From the NCBI RefSeq assembly GCF_000372645.1, contig NZ_APMP01000029.1, positions 1 through 57,444 on the forward strand: a stretch of 57,444 nucleotides of DNA, written 5' to 3'. Position 1 is the first letter of the stretch, and every line of letters starts with the position of its first letter. Below, piece by piece: positions 47,131 to 56,284 of the stretch. The stretch comes from Caulobacter vibrioides OR37. GTDB lineage: Bacteria > Pseudomonadota > Alphaproteobacteria > Caulobacterales > Caulobacteraceae. A program made the position numbers and the translations under genes. The notes beneath the pieces are model-generated. The model was not told where the DNA came from, did no database searches, and worked only from the letters and a program-made list of their open reading frames with translations.

Positions 47131-48896
47131 TTGCCGCCCTGTTCGGCGATCCAGGCGTCAATGCGGGTCTCCAGCAGCGACAGCGGGAGCGAGCCGTGCA
47201 GCAGCACCGCGTCGTGGAAGGCCCGCTCGTCGAACCGATCGCCCAGCTTGGCTTCCGCCCGATGGCGCAGCTCCAGCAGCTTCAGCTCGCCGACCTTGTA
47301 GGCCAGGGCCTGGCCCGGCCAGGAGACGTAGCGCTTCAGCTCGACCTCGATATTGACCGGCGACAGGGCGGTGTTGTCGGTGAAGCAGGCGCGGGCCTGG
47401 TCCAGGGTCCAGCCCTTCCAGTGCATTCCGGTATCGGCCACTAGGCGGCAGGCGCGCCACATCTCGTAGGACAGGCGGCCGAACAGCTCGTAGGGGTCGC
47501 GATAGATCCCCATCTCCTCGCCCAGCCACTCCGAATAGAGCCCCCAGCCCTCGCCATAGGCGTTGAAATAGAGGGTCTGGCGGAAGGCCGGCACGCCGGT
47601 CTGCTCCTGGGCCAGCGAGGTCTGGATGTGGTGGCCGGGCGCGCCCTCGTGCAGCACCAGGGCCGGCAGTTCGTACAGCGGCCGCTGGTCCAGCTCGGAG
47701 GTGTTGATCATCAGCCCGCCGGCCCGGCCGACCTTGGGGTCGCCGCCGAAATAGCGGCCGGTGGTGTAGCCCTTCTCGATGCTGGCCGGCACCGGCCGCA
47801 CGCCATAGGTCAGGCGCGGCAGGACGCCAAAGTGGGCCGGCAGCTGATCGTCGGCGCGCTTGGCGATCTCGCTGGACTTTTCCAGCAGCTGCTGACGGCT
47901 GGTGGCGTAGAAGCGCGGATCCTTGCGCAACATGGCGATGAAGGCCGGAAGATCGCCCTGGAAACCGGCGGCCTTCATCGCGTCGCGCATCCGGGCGCGG
48001 ATGCGGGCCACTTCCGACAGGCCCAGCTGGTGGATCTGGTCGGGCGTCATCTCGGTGGTCGTGTGGCGGCGCACGAGGAAGGCGTAATAGCGCCGACCGT
48101 CCGGCAGGTCCGAGGCGGCCAGGCTCTTGGCGGCGTGGGGGACGTACTCCTCGGCCATGAACGTGACGAAGCCGGCGCGGGCCGGCGCGACCTTGTCGGT
48201 CACGGCCTTCTCGCCCTCGGCGATCAGGGCGGCGCGGTTGGCCAGGCCCGCCGGCAGGGCGCGCAGCGGCGCCAGCAGCGGATCGTCGGCCAGCGGCGTG
48301 GCGGCCGCGCGCTGGGCGCGTTCGAGCACCGCCTGGGCGGTCGGCGCGGCCTGGACGAAGCCGGTCTTCACGCCCCGCCGGGCGTTGTCGATATTGGCCG
48401 CGTACCAGCCGGGCATGGCGTTCAGCAGGCCGATCCAACGCCGGGCCTCGGCCTCGGTCTTCAAGGTCATGCCGCTGGCGCGGTACAGCATCATCACGTC
48501 GAAGCCGCCGTCGCTGCTGAACGGCATCCGCGCCTCGTCGAAGGCCGCGGCCTCGATTCGGTCTTTCAGGCTGTAGAGCAGGAGATCGCGGGTCAGCCGC
48601 TCCTCGTCGGACAGGCCCTTGCTTCCCATGGCCGTGAGTTCGGCCTGGATGGTTTTCAGCCTCGCCGCGCGGTCGGCGTCGGCGGCCGGCGAGACGTCGG
48701 GCAGACGCCAGCGGGCGTCGGCCGCGCCGCCGGAATCCGGATCCTCGCCCGGATCGCCCAGCGCCTCGTAGCGCGCCACGAGGCCCGTCAGGGTGTCGGA
48801 AGGCGAAGCCCAAGCCGCCGAAGCGGCCAGCACGGCCAGGGAAACGCCGATGCAAGCGCCGGCCAGACCGGCGCGCCAGGAGCGGAGGTGAGTCAT
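47121..48896 (-). CDS. Exported DUF885 family protein (second paralog)
   Basis: 591 residues with a signal peptide (RAGLAGACIGVSLAVLAASA, cleavage after AAWA). The zinc-site-like motif is VLHEGAPGHHIQ. Other family blocks include YGEGWGLYSEWLGEEMGIYR and YVSWPGQALAYKVGELKL. A peptidase role is inferred. It shares domain order and motifs with the protein at 16559-18379 but has a Sec-type, not a twin-arginine-like, leader. The ATG at 48896 is chosen; the frame is open upstream into the tRNA region. Confidence 0.88.
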   Translation of the reverse strand: MTHLRSWRAGLAGACIGVSLAVLAASAAWASPSDTLTGLVARYEALGDPGEDPDSGGAADARWRLPDVSPAADADRAARLKTIQAELTAMGSKGLSDEERLTRDLLLYSLKDRIEAAAFDEARMPFSSDGGFDVMMLYRASGMTLKTEAEARRWIGLLNAMPGWYAANIDNARRGVKTGFVQAAPTAQAVLERAQRAAATPLADDPLLAPLRALPAGLANRAALIAEGEKAVTDKVAPARAGFVTFMAEEYVPHAAKSLAASDLPDGRRYYAFLVRRHTTTEMTPDQIHQLGLSEVARIRARMRDAMKAAGFQGDLPAFIAMLRKDPRFYATSRQQLLEKSSEIAKRADDQLPAHFGVLPRLTYGVRPVPASIEKGYTTGRYFGGDPKVGRAGGLMINTSELDQRPLYELPALVLHEGAPGHHIQTSLAQEQTGVPAFRQTLYFNAYGEGWGLYSEWLGEEMGIYRDPYELFGRLSYEMWRACRLVADTGMHWKGWTLDQARACFTDNTALSPVNIEVELKRYVSWPGQALAYKVGELKLLELRHRAEAKLGDRFDERAFHDAVLLHGSLPLSLLETRIDAWIAEQGGKAR

Positions 48897-49006
48897 GGAC
48901 GAGGAGCTTAGGCGAACGTCACCGGTCTCGCGACAGCCGAATCGACAGCAGCCGGTCGCGTGACCGGTCGTCGTAAGGCGTCCAATATTCGGGAAGAAAC
49001 CGAGAA

Positions 49007-49081
<75 letters not shown>

Positions 49082-49131
49082 GCTATTCGCGAGATATGGT
49101 CTCATCCACGCATCCCGAAGACCGGGAGGAA

Positions 49132-49206
<75 letters not shown>

Positions 49207-49369
49207 ATCGGAGGGGCTTCGAAGAGCGCCCCGCGACGAGGAGGCGGCTTATGGCAGAGCGCTTCGCGCTTTGCAAGCGCCCTTTGAGGGGTTGCGAAGC
49301 GGGTTTTTTCGGAGGCTTGATCCGGACGGGTTTCGATCGGCTTTTTCCCTGGGGGCGGAGTTCCAAGCG

Positions 49370-50230
49370 TTGCGTCTTTTCGTGTTCGGTCTGGGCTATG
49401 TCGGCGCGGCGTTCGCCCGCGCCTTGCGCGCGCGCGGCTGGGAGATCGCCGCCACGGCGCGGGACGAGGGTCAGGCCGAGCGGTTGCGCGCCCAGGGAAT
49501 CACGCCGGCCGATCCGCGCGACCGCGAGGCCATGGCCGCCGCCCTGGCCGGCGTGAACGCCGTCCTGATCACCGCCCCGCCCGGTCCCGAGGGTTGCCCG
49601 GCGCTCGACGCCCTGGTTCCCGCCTTGGCCCAGGCCGAGGCCTTCCCCGACTGGATCGGCTATCTGTCCACCACCGGGGTCTATGGCGATTTCGAGGGCC
49701 GCTGGGTGTTCGAGACCTCGCCGCTGAAGGCCCAGTCGATCGAGGGCGCGCGTCGGGTCGGGGCCGAGCGCGACTGGCGCCAGGTGGGCGCCGGCATGGG
49801 CCTGACGGTCGCCGTGTTCCGCCTGCCCGGCATCTACGGCCCCGGCCGCAGCGCCCTGGACCGCCTGCGCGCCGGCGAGGGGCGGCGCATCGTCAAGCCC
49901 GGCCAGGTGTTCAGCCGCATCCATGTCGACGACATCGTCTCGGGTCTGCTGGCCTCGCTGGACCGCCCGCGCGCCGGCGGCGTCTACAATCTGGTCGACG
50001 ACAAACCCTCGCCGCCGCAGGACGTGATGGAATACGCTGCCCGCCTGCTGGGCGTCCCGGTTCCGCCGGACCTGCCCTTCAACGAACTGGGCCTGTCGCC
50101 GGCCACCCGCCGCTTCTACGCCGAGAACAAGCGCGTCTCGAACGCCCTGGCCAAGGCGGAGCTGGGCTGGCGGCCGACCTATCCGACCTATCGCGAGGGG
50201 CTGGCGGCGGTGCTGGAGGCGGGGGGTTAG
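49370..50230 (+). CDS. Atypical SDR family NAD(P)-dependent protein (YeeZ-like)
   Basis: 286 residues. The cofactor loop LFVFGLGYVGAAFARALR is at the N-terminus, with the extended/atypical SDR pattern (YLSTTGVYGDF, FRLPGIYGPGRSAL, FSRIHVDDIV, GVYNLVDDKPSPPQ). The usual YxxxK pair is not visible, so redox or epimerase chemistry is unclear, as for YeeZ-like proteins. The start is a TTG at 49370 with GGAG ten bases upstream, which begins the Rossmann strand; the frame upstream is non-homologous. Confidence 0.85.
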   Translation: MRLFVFGLGYVGAAFARALRARGWEIAATARDEGQAERLRAQGITPADPRDREAMAAALAGVNAVLITAPPGPEGCPALDALVPALAQAEAFPDWIGYLSTTGVYGDFEGRWVFETSPLKAQSIEGARRVGAERDWRQVGAGMGLTVAVFRLPGIYGPGRSALDRLRAGEGRRIVKPGQVFSRIHVDDIVSGLLASLDRPRAGGVYNLVDDKPSPPQDVMEYAARLLGVPVPPDLPFNELGLSPATRRFYAENKRVSNALAKAELGWRPTYPTYREGLAAVLEAGG

Positions 50231-50236
50231 GAGCCC

Positions 50237-51109
50237 CTACTCGTCGTCGATCGCCGGCAGCCTTGGCGTGATCCCGACCGCGTCCAGACCGGCCGCGTTG
50301 CGCAGGCGCGCGGCGCGTGCCAGGCGGCGGCTCACCAGATCGCCCTCCTCCGGCTCGGCCAAACCTCGCGCCTCGGCCACCGCCGCGACCAGGCGTTCCA
50401 GGTCCTGGGGACGCGACAGCCTGTGGTCGCCGTCCTTGATCAGGCTGAAGACGACGTCGTCGGACGTCAGCGCGTTGGCCAGTTCCAGCGCGTGGGTCCA
50501 CGGCACGTCCGGATCGGCCCCGCCCTGCAGCACGCGGACCGGAACGTCGATCGGCACGGGCCCGGGCAGGATCGACCACCGCGCGCCGTCCTCCAGCAAG
50601 GCCCGCGTGATCGGATAGCCGCCGTCGTCGTATTCCGAAGGCCGGATCCAGAAGCCGTCGCGGGCGATGGCCGCCTTGGCCTCGTCCGACAACTCGGGCG
50701 CCATCAGCTTCTCGGTGAAGTCCGGCGCCGGCGCGATCAGCACCAGGGCCTTGACCCGGTCCGGCCGCGCGATCGCCGCCAGACACGCCAGCCAGCCCCC
50801 CATGGACGAGCCGACCAGCACCAGCGGGCCGTCGGTGAGCGCGTCGATCACCGCCAGGGCGTCCGCGCGCCAGCGGCTGATGGTTCCGTCCTTGAACTGA
50901 CCATCCGACTCGCCGTGGCCGAAATAGTCGAAGCGCACATAGGCCCCGCCCGTCGCCTTGGCCTGCTCGGCCAGGACCTCGGCCTTGGTCCCGGTCATGT
51001 CGCTGTGGAAACCCCCGAGCCAGACGACCGTTGGTCCCTCGCCCTCCACCCGGCGGAAGGCGAGGTTGGAGCCGTCTTCGCGCGGCAGGGCGCCCCGGGA
51101 TTCGGTCAT
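50237..51109 (-). CDS. Alpha/beta hydrolase
   Basis: 290 residues of the alpha/beta-hydrolase fold. The nucleophile elbow is LVGSSMGGWLACLAA, the Asp lies in LQGGADPDVPW and the His in KDGDHRLSRP. Oxyanion-hole residues are near VVWLGGFHSDM. The C-terminal about 40 residues extend beyond the fold. Ester or thioester hydrolysis is likely; substrate unknown. It converges with the atypical SDR gene, with 6 bp between the stops. Confidence 0.9.
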   Translation of the reverse strand: MTESRGALPREDGSNLAFRRVEGEGPTVVWLGGFHSDMTGTKAEVLAEQAKATGGAYVRFDYFGHGESDGQFKDGTISRWRADALAVIDALTDGPLVLVGSSMGGWLACLAAIARPDRVKALVLIAPAPDFTEKLMAPELSDEAKAAIARDGFWIRPSEYDDGGYPITRALLEDGARWSILPGPVPIDVPVRVLQGGADPDVPWTHALELANALTSDDVVFSLIKDGDHRLSRPQDLERLVAAVAEARGLAEPEEGDLVSRRLARAARLRNAAGLDAVGITPRLPAIDDE

Positions 51110-51164
51110 GGCGTCGCCTCGTTCCTTTCGCTAACTAAAACGCGTTCATTTCGCCGAGAGTGAT

Positions 51165-52346
51165 GTGCCCGACCTGCCCGCCGATTTCACCCTGCTTCAG
51201 GTCACCCCCGAACTGGAAACCGGCGGGGCGGAACAGACGACGATTGATGTCGCCCACGCGGTCGTGGCGCAAGGCGGCAAGGCGCTGGTCGCGACCCGGG
51301 GCGGCCGCATGGCCTCGCGCCTGGAAGCCGACGGCGGCCGCCTGGCCCAGATGCCGGCTCAGTCCAAGAACCCCCTGGTCATGCTGGGCAACGCCGCGCG
51401 GCTGATCGACCTGATCCGGCGCGAGAAGGTCAGCCTGGTCCACGCCCGCTCGCGCGCGCCGGCCTTCAGCGCCCTGTGGGCGGCGCACGCGACGGGGACG
51501 CCGTTCGTGGCGACCTATCACGGCGTCTACAACGCCAGATCCAATCTCAAGCGCTGGTACAACGCGGTCATGACCAAGGGCGATCTGGTCATCGCCAATT
51601 CCGAGTACACGCGCGACCACGTCATTCGCGAGCACGACATCGCGCCCGACAAGGTAGTGGCGATCCCGCGCGGCGTCGACCTGTCGCGCTTCGAGCCGGG
51701 CGTGGTCGGGGCCGACCGCGTCGAGGCGCTGCGCAAGGCCTGGGGCGTGGCCGATGGCGAGCGGCGGCTGAAGGTGTTGTTGGCCGGCCGGCTCACCCGC
51801 TGGAAGGGCCAGGGCCTGATGGTCGAGGCCATGAAGATCCTGAAGGCGCGCGGCGAGGACCGGGTGCTGCTGTTGCTGGCCGGGGACGACCAGGGCCGCA
51901 AGGGCTATCGGGCGGAGCTGACCGCCGCCATCGCCGAGGCCGGCCTGGAAGACGCGGTCAAGCTGGTCGGCCATTGCGACGACATGCCGGCTGCCTATTT
52001 GCTGGCGGACGTGGCCGTCGCCCCATCGCTGGAGCCCGAGGCCTTCGGCCGCACGGCGGTGGAACCGCAGATCATGGCCCGGCCGGTGATCGCCGCCGAC
52101 CATGGGGCCGCTCGCGAGACCGTGCTGCCCGGCGAGACGGGCTGGCTGGTCAAGCCGGGCGACGCCGAGGCCTGGGCCGACGCCCTGTCGCGGGCGGGCG
52201 ACACCGGCGCGGCCGGCCGGCAAACCATGGGCCTGACGGCCAGAACACGTGCTCGACGGTTGTATTCCGTGGACGCGATGTGCGAAGCGACGCTCAAGGT
52301 CTATGCGCGCGTGTTGCGGGCCCGAGTTGCGGAGCGTTCGTCTTGA
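51165..52346 (+). CDS. Glycosyltransferase family 4 protein
   Basis: 393 residues with the GT-B fold of GT4: LLQVTPELETGGAEQTTIDV (sugar acceptor domain, with the GGAE loop), DKVVAIPRGVDLSRFEPG, KVLLAGRLTRWKGQGLMVEA (donor domain) and the donor E-x7-E motif EPEAFGRTAVEPQIMARPVI. Start is GTG 51165. It is coupled to the downstream GT9 gene through an overlapping TTGA. Together they probably build a lipopolysaccharide core or other surface glycan. Confidence 0.93.
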   Translation: MPDLPADFTLLQVTPELETGGAEQTTIDVAHAVVAQGGKALVATRGGRMASRLEADGGRLAQMPAQSKNPLVMLGNAARLIDLIRREKVSLVHARSRAPAFSALWAAHATGTPFVATYHGVYNARSNLKRWYNAVMTKGDLVIANSEYTRDHVIREHDIAPDKVVAIPRGVDLSRFEPGVVGADRVEALRKAWGVADGERRLKVLLAGRLTRWKGQGLMVEAMKILKARGEDRVLLLLAGDDQGRKGYRAELTAAIAEAGLEDAVKLVGHCDDMPAAYLLADVAVAPSLEPEAFGRTAVEPQIMARPVIAADHGAARETVLPGETGWLVKPGDAEAWADALSRAGDTGAAGRQTMGLTARTRARRLYSVDAMCEATLKVYARVLRARVAERSS

Positions 52347-53314
52347 GCAAGGAGATCAAGAAGGTCCTGGTGATCAAGCTGGGCGCCCTGGGCGACTTCG
52401 TCCTGGCGCTGGCCGCGATGAAGAAGATCCGCGCGGCCCACCCCAAGGCCAAGATCACGCTCCTGACCACCCCGCCCTTCGAGGCCCTGGCCAAGCTCAG
52501 CCCCTATTTCAACGCCGTCGAGACCGATGGTCGGCCCAGCGACTTCGGCGAGACGCTGGCCATGATCGGCCGCATCCGCAAGGCGCGCTACGACCGGATC
52601 TACGACCTGCAGACCAATAGCCGCACCAACTGGTACTTCCAGCTGCTGCGCCCCTTCCCGCCGCAGTGGAACGGCATCGCGGTCGGCTGCGCCCTGCCCC
52701 AGAGGGGGCAGGCCCGGCTGCGGATGCATACGCTGGAGCGGCAGGCCGATCAGCTGCGCGCGGCGGGGATCTGGCCGGACGCGCCGACCGAGCCGGGCAG
52801 CGCCCCGCCGCCGGACCTGTCGTGGATCCTGCGCAAGCACAAGGAGCCACGCCCCGTCGCCGGCGCCGCCGCGCCCAAGCCCTATGTCCTGTTCGTGCCC
52901 GGCGGCTCGGCCCACCGGCCCGAGAAGCGCTGGCCGGTCGAATGCTACGCGCAGCTGGGTTCGCTACTGAAGGCGCGCGGGCTGGATATCGTGATTATCG
53001 GCGGGCCGCAGGAAAGCGCCATGGCCCGCCAAATCCAGAAGGCCGTCGGCGGGGCGCGCGACCTGACCGGCCGCACCGACTTCGCGCAGCTGGCGGTGCT
53101 GGGCGCCAAGGCGGCCCTGGCCGTGGGCAACGACACCGGTCCGACCCACCTGCTGGCCGCCGCCGGCGCGCCGACCATCGCCCTTTTCTCGGACGCCTCG
53201 GACCCCGACCTGTGCGGTCCGCGCGGCCATGTGGCGGTGATCCGCTCACCGGACCTGAAGGCCCTGCCCGTCAGCACCGTGGCCAGCGCGGCGGTGGCCC
53301 TGCTGCCGCGCTGA
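52343..53314 (+). CDS. Glycosyltransferase family 9 (heptosyltransferase-like)
   Basis: 323 residues of GT9. Starts LSKEIKKVLVIKLGALGDFV; the acceptor-side motif GDFVLALAA is followed by VPGGSAHRPEKRWP and the donor motif GNDTGPTHLLAAAGAPTIALF. LPS heptosyltransferase or a related ADP-sugar transferase. The start TTG overlaps the GT4 stop as TTGA, so the two are translated together. Confidence 0.92.
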   Translation: MSKEIKKVLVIKLGALGDFVLALAAMKKIRAAHPKAKITLLTTPPFEALAKLSPYFNAVETDGRPSDFGETLAMIGRIRKARYDRIYDLQTNSRTNWYFQLLRPFPPQWNGIAVGCALPQRGQARLRMHTLERQADQLRAAGIWPDAPTEPGSAPPPDLSWILRKHKEPRPVAGAAAPKPYVLFVPGGSAHRPEKRWPVECYAQLGSLLKARGLDIVIIGGPQESAMARQIQKAVGGARDLTGRTDFAQLAVLGAKAALAVGNDTGPTHLLAAAGAPTIALFSDASDPDLCGPRGHVAVIRSPDLKALPVSTVASAAVALLPR

Positions 53315-53495
53315 GGCGCGCCAAGCGCCGCTTCGCGCGCCTGGATGGAAAAAACTAGCCCCGGAGACCGTCTCTCCGAGAGCCTTCGCTTGATACGACG
53401 CGGTCGGCGCGTCATATATCGGGTTCTCGCGGCGCGCCCAGCGCGGCGCGCACGCGTTCAGCTATATTCCTGTCAACTGCCTCGGAGCCGCCCCT

Positions 53496-54029
53496 ATTCG
53501 CCGTCCTATGCAAACGCCGCCCGTCAAGGATGGGCCGCGTATCAACGATGAAATCCGCGTCCCCCGCGTCCTGCTGATCGACCAGAACGGCGAAAAGCAA
53601 GGCGAGATGCCGACGTCCGCCGCCCTGGAAGCGGCCGAGGAAGCCGGCCTGGACCTGGTGGAAATCGTTCCGAACGCCAATCCTCCCGTCTGCAAGATCC
53701 TGGACTACGGCAAGTTCAAGTTCCAGGAGCAGAAGAAGAAGAACGAGGCGCGCAAGCGGCAAAAGGTCGTCGAGCTCAAGGAAATCAAGCTCCGCCCGAA
53801 CATCGACATTCACGACTACGAAGTGAAGGCCAAGTCGATGCACCGCTTCTTCGAGGAAGGCGACAAGGTCAAGGTCACCCTGCGCTTCCGCGGCCGCGAA
53901 ATGGCCCACCCGGAACTCGGCATGAAGCTGCTGCTCAAGGTCAAGGCCGACTTCGACGAAGTGGCCAAGGTCGAGTACGAGCCGCGCATGGAAGGCCGGC
54001 AGATGATCATGATCCTGGCCCCGCGCTAG
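53496..54029 (+). CDS. infC: Translation initiation factor IF-3, probable ATT start
   Basis: 177 residues from an ATT at 53496. The usual family N-terminus in alphaproteobacteria begins with a RRP-type block, here [20 protein letters not shown], in frame with the ATT, which has GGAG eight bases upstream; the ATG at 53508 has no ribosome site. An AUU start is the known device by which IF-3 represses its own synthesis. Domain IF3-N carries [14 protein letters not shown] and [19 protein letters not shown]3-C follows. A terminator is at 54057. Confidence 0.93.
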   Translation: MRRPMQTPPVKDGPRINDEIRVPRVLLIDQNGEKQGEMPTSAALEAAEEAGLDLVEIVPNANPPVCKILDYGKFKFQEQKKKNEARKRQKVVELKEIKLRPNIDIHDYEVKAKSMHRFFEEGDKVKVTLRFRGREMAHPELGMKLLLKVKADFDEVAKVEYEPRMEGRQMIMILAPR

Positions 54030-54056
54030 GCTCTGTCAATCCGGACGAACAGCAAG

Positions 54057-54090
54057 CGCCCCGGTCATCGCGACCGGGGCGTTTTGTTTT
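54057..54090 (+). terminator. Rho-independent terminator after infC
   Basis: CGCCCCGGTC and GACCGGGGCG form a perfect 10-bp stem with a 5-base loop, followed by TTTTGTTTT. Confidence 0.95.
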
Positions 54091-54164
54091 CCAAATCCCG
54101 CTCCGCAAGCGCTCGACAGCTTCGCACTCTCTGGTAGAGTTTAGAGGGGCTGGGGGATTCCTGC

Positions 54165-56099
54165 GTGTTCAAGACCTTGATCGCCGCGAGCGCGGCCTGC
54201 TTTGCGTTGCTGTGCGGAACGGCCCAGGCCGCCGCCAAGCCGGACCTGGCGATCTACGGCCAGCTGCCGTCCGTCGAGAGCGTCGAGATCTCGCCCGATG
54301 GAACGAAACTGGCCTTCGTCGCGACCAATGGCGACGAACGTTTTGTCGTCATCCGGCAGATCGGCGGTTCAATTCTCAAGACCATCTATGCCGGCGCGAT
54401 GAAGCTGCGCGGCGTCGAGTGGGCGGGTCGCGATCACCTGCTGGTGGTGTCTTCGAGAACCGCCGAGGTCCGCGGCGTGCTGGGCCGCTCGCGCGAATAC
54501 CTGATGGCGCTGGATTACAATGTCGCGACTGGCCAGCAGACCGGCCTGCTGCGCAACCAAGCCGAATCGATGAACGTCATTCTCGATTGGCCGATGGTGC
54601 GGATGATCGATGGACGGCCGTTCGCCTTCGTGGAAGGCGTTCACTTCGTCAACAACTACGGCCGTAACACGCTGTATCGCATCGATCTCGACAAGCAGAC
54701 GACGCGGATGCTGGATTTCGGGTCCGAGAATGACACCGACGGCTGGCTGGTCGACGCCTCGGGACAAGCCGTCGCCCAGTCGCTGTACAATCAAAACTCC
54801 GGCCGCTGGGGATTGAAGATCCGCACCGGGATGAACTGGCGAAAGGTCGACGAGGCCCAGGCCCCCATGGGTTCGTATGGTCTCTCGGGCTTCGGCCGTG
54901 ACGGCCAAACGATCCTGGTCTGGCGCACCGACGAGAAGAACAACGACCTTCTGCGCGAATATCGCGCGGACGGCCAGCGCGCGGATCTGCCCAGCGACAT
55001 TGATCTGTCGGGCCTTATCCATGACCCTCAGACCCTGGCGCTTCTGGGCGGCTACAAGCTCGAGGGCGACGATCTCAAATACACCTTCTTCGATCCGGAA
55101 GCTCAAAAGACCTGGAACGCCGTGGCCAAGGCGTTCGGCTCGGAGCGCATCAGTCTGTCGTCGTGGTCCCAGAACCGGCGCAAGGTGGTGGTCCTGGCCG
55201 ATTCCGCGACCGAGGGCCCCGCCTACGCCCTGGTCGATCTTGACGCCCGCAAGGCCGAGTTCCTGGTCCAGGTCTACAAGAACCTCGCCCCCGAACTGAT
55301 CTCCCCCGTCCGATCGATCAAATACAAGGCCGCCGACGGCCTGGAGATCAGCGGCTACCTGACCCTGCCGCGCGGCAGGGATCCCAAGAACCTGCCGCTG
55401 ATCGTGCTGCCGCACGGCGGGCCGGAAGGCCGCGACGCGCCCGGCTTCGACTGGTGGAGCCAGGCCCTGGCCTCGCGCGGCTACGCGGTGCTGCAGCCCA
55501 ACTTCCGAGGGTCCGAGGGGTTTGGCTGGGACTTCGTCAAGGCCGGCTTCGGCGAGTGGGGCAAGAAGATGCAGACCGACCTGTCGGACGGCGTCCGCTG
55601 GCTGGCCAAGGAGGGAACGATCGATCCCAAGCGCGTCTGCATCGTCGGCGCCAGCTATGGCGGTTACGCGGCCCTGGCCGGCGCCACGCTGGATCGCGGC
55701 GTCTATCGCTGCGCGGTGTCGGTCGCCGGCCCATCCGACCTCAAGAAGATGCTGCTGTCGGTGCGCGAGGCCCACAATGGCGAGGCCTCGTCCTCGCAAC
55801 GCTATTGGCTGCGCTTCATGGGCGCCGAGGGGATCAAGGATCCGGACCTCGCGGCTCTCTCGCCCGCCAAGCTGGCCGACAAGGTCGAAATTCCGCTGCT
55901 GCTGATCCACGGCAAGGACGACACCGTGGTCCGCTACGACCAGAGCCAGACCATGGCCGACGCCATGAAGAAAGCCGGCAAGCCGGTCAGCTTCGTCACC
56001 CTGGACGGCGAGGACCACTGGCTCTCGCGCGGCGCCACCCGCCTGAAAATGCTGACCGAGACCGTCGCCTTCGTCGAGAAGAACAACCCGCCCGACTAG
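54165..56099 (+). CDS. Exported S9-family (prolyl oligopeptidase type) peptidase
   Basis: 644 residues. Signal peptide [20 protein letters not shown], cleavage near AQAAA. A beta-propeller of about 350 residues (PSVESVEISPDGTKLAFVAT) is followed by an alpha/beta-hydrolase domain with Ser497 in VGASYGGYAALAG, Asp586 in HGKDDTVV and His618 in GEDHWLS. Likely a periplasmic dipeptidyl- or acyl-aminoacyl peptidase. Start GTG at 54165 with GGGGG upstream. A paralog begins at 56285. Confidence 0.93.
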   Translation: MFKTLIAASAACFALLCGTAQAAAKPDLAIYGQLPSVESVEISPDGTKLAFVATNGDERFVVIRQIGGSILKTIYAGAMKLRGVEWAGRDHLLVVSSRTAEVRGVLGRSREYLMALDYNVATGQQTGLLRNQAESMNVILDWPMVRMIDGRPFAFVEGVHFVNNYGRNTLYRIDLDKQTTRMLDFGSENDTDGWLVDASGQAVAQSLYNQNSGRWGLKIRTGMNWRKVDEAQAPMGSYGLSGFGRDGQTILVWRTDEKNNDLLREYRADGQRADLPSDIDLSGLIHDPQTLALLGGYKLEGDDLKYTFFDPEAQKTWNAVAKAFGSERISLSSWSQNRRKVVVLADSATEGPAYALVDLDARKAEFLVQVYKNLAPELISPVRSIKYKAADGLEISGYLTLPRGRDPKNLPLIVLPHGGPEGRDAPGFDWWSQALASRGYAVLQPNFRGSEGFGWDFVKAGFGEWGKKMQTDLSDGVRWLAKEGTIDPKRVCIVGASYGGYAALAGATLDRGVYRCAVSVAGPSDLKKMLLSVREAHNGEASSSQRYWLRFMGAEGIKDPDLAALSPAKLADKVEIPLLLIHGKDDTVVRYDQSQTMADAMKKAGKPVSFVTLDGEDHWLSRGATRLKMLTETVAFVEKNNPPD

Positions 56100-56284
56100 G
56101 CGACACTCTCCAAAAAAAACCGAAAGCTGTGCCTCGACAGGGATGTGCGCCTTGGTAGTCTGACCGACAGGGGCGAGGGGCCGCGGCCAAACGAAGTTCA
56201 CGAACCCAGGACATGAACAGGCTGGCGCAAGCCGTGACCTATCGGCCCAAGCTTGGCTGATGAAACGCGGGGATTTGAAGAGCA

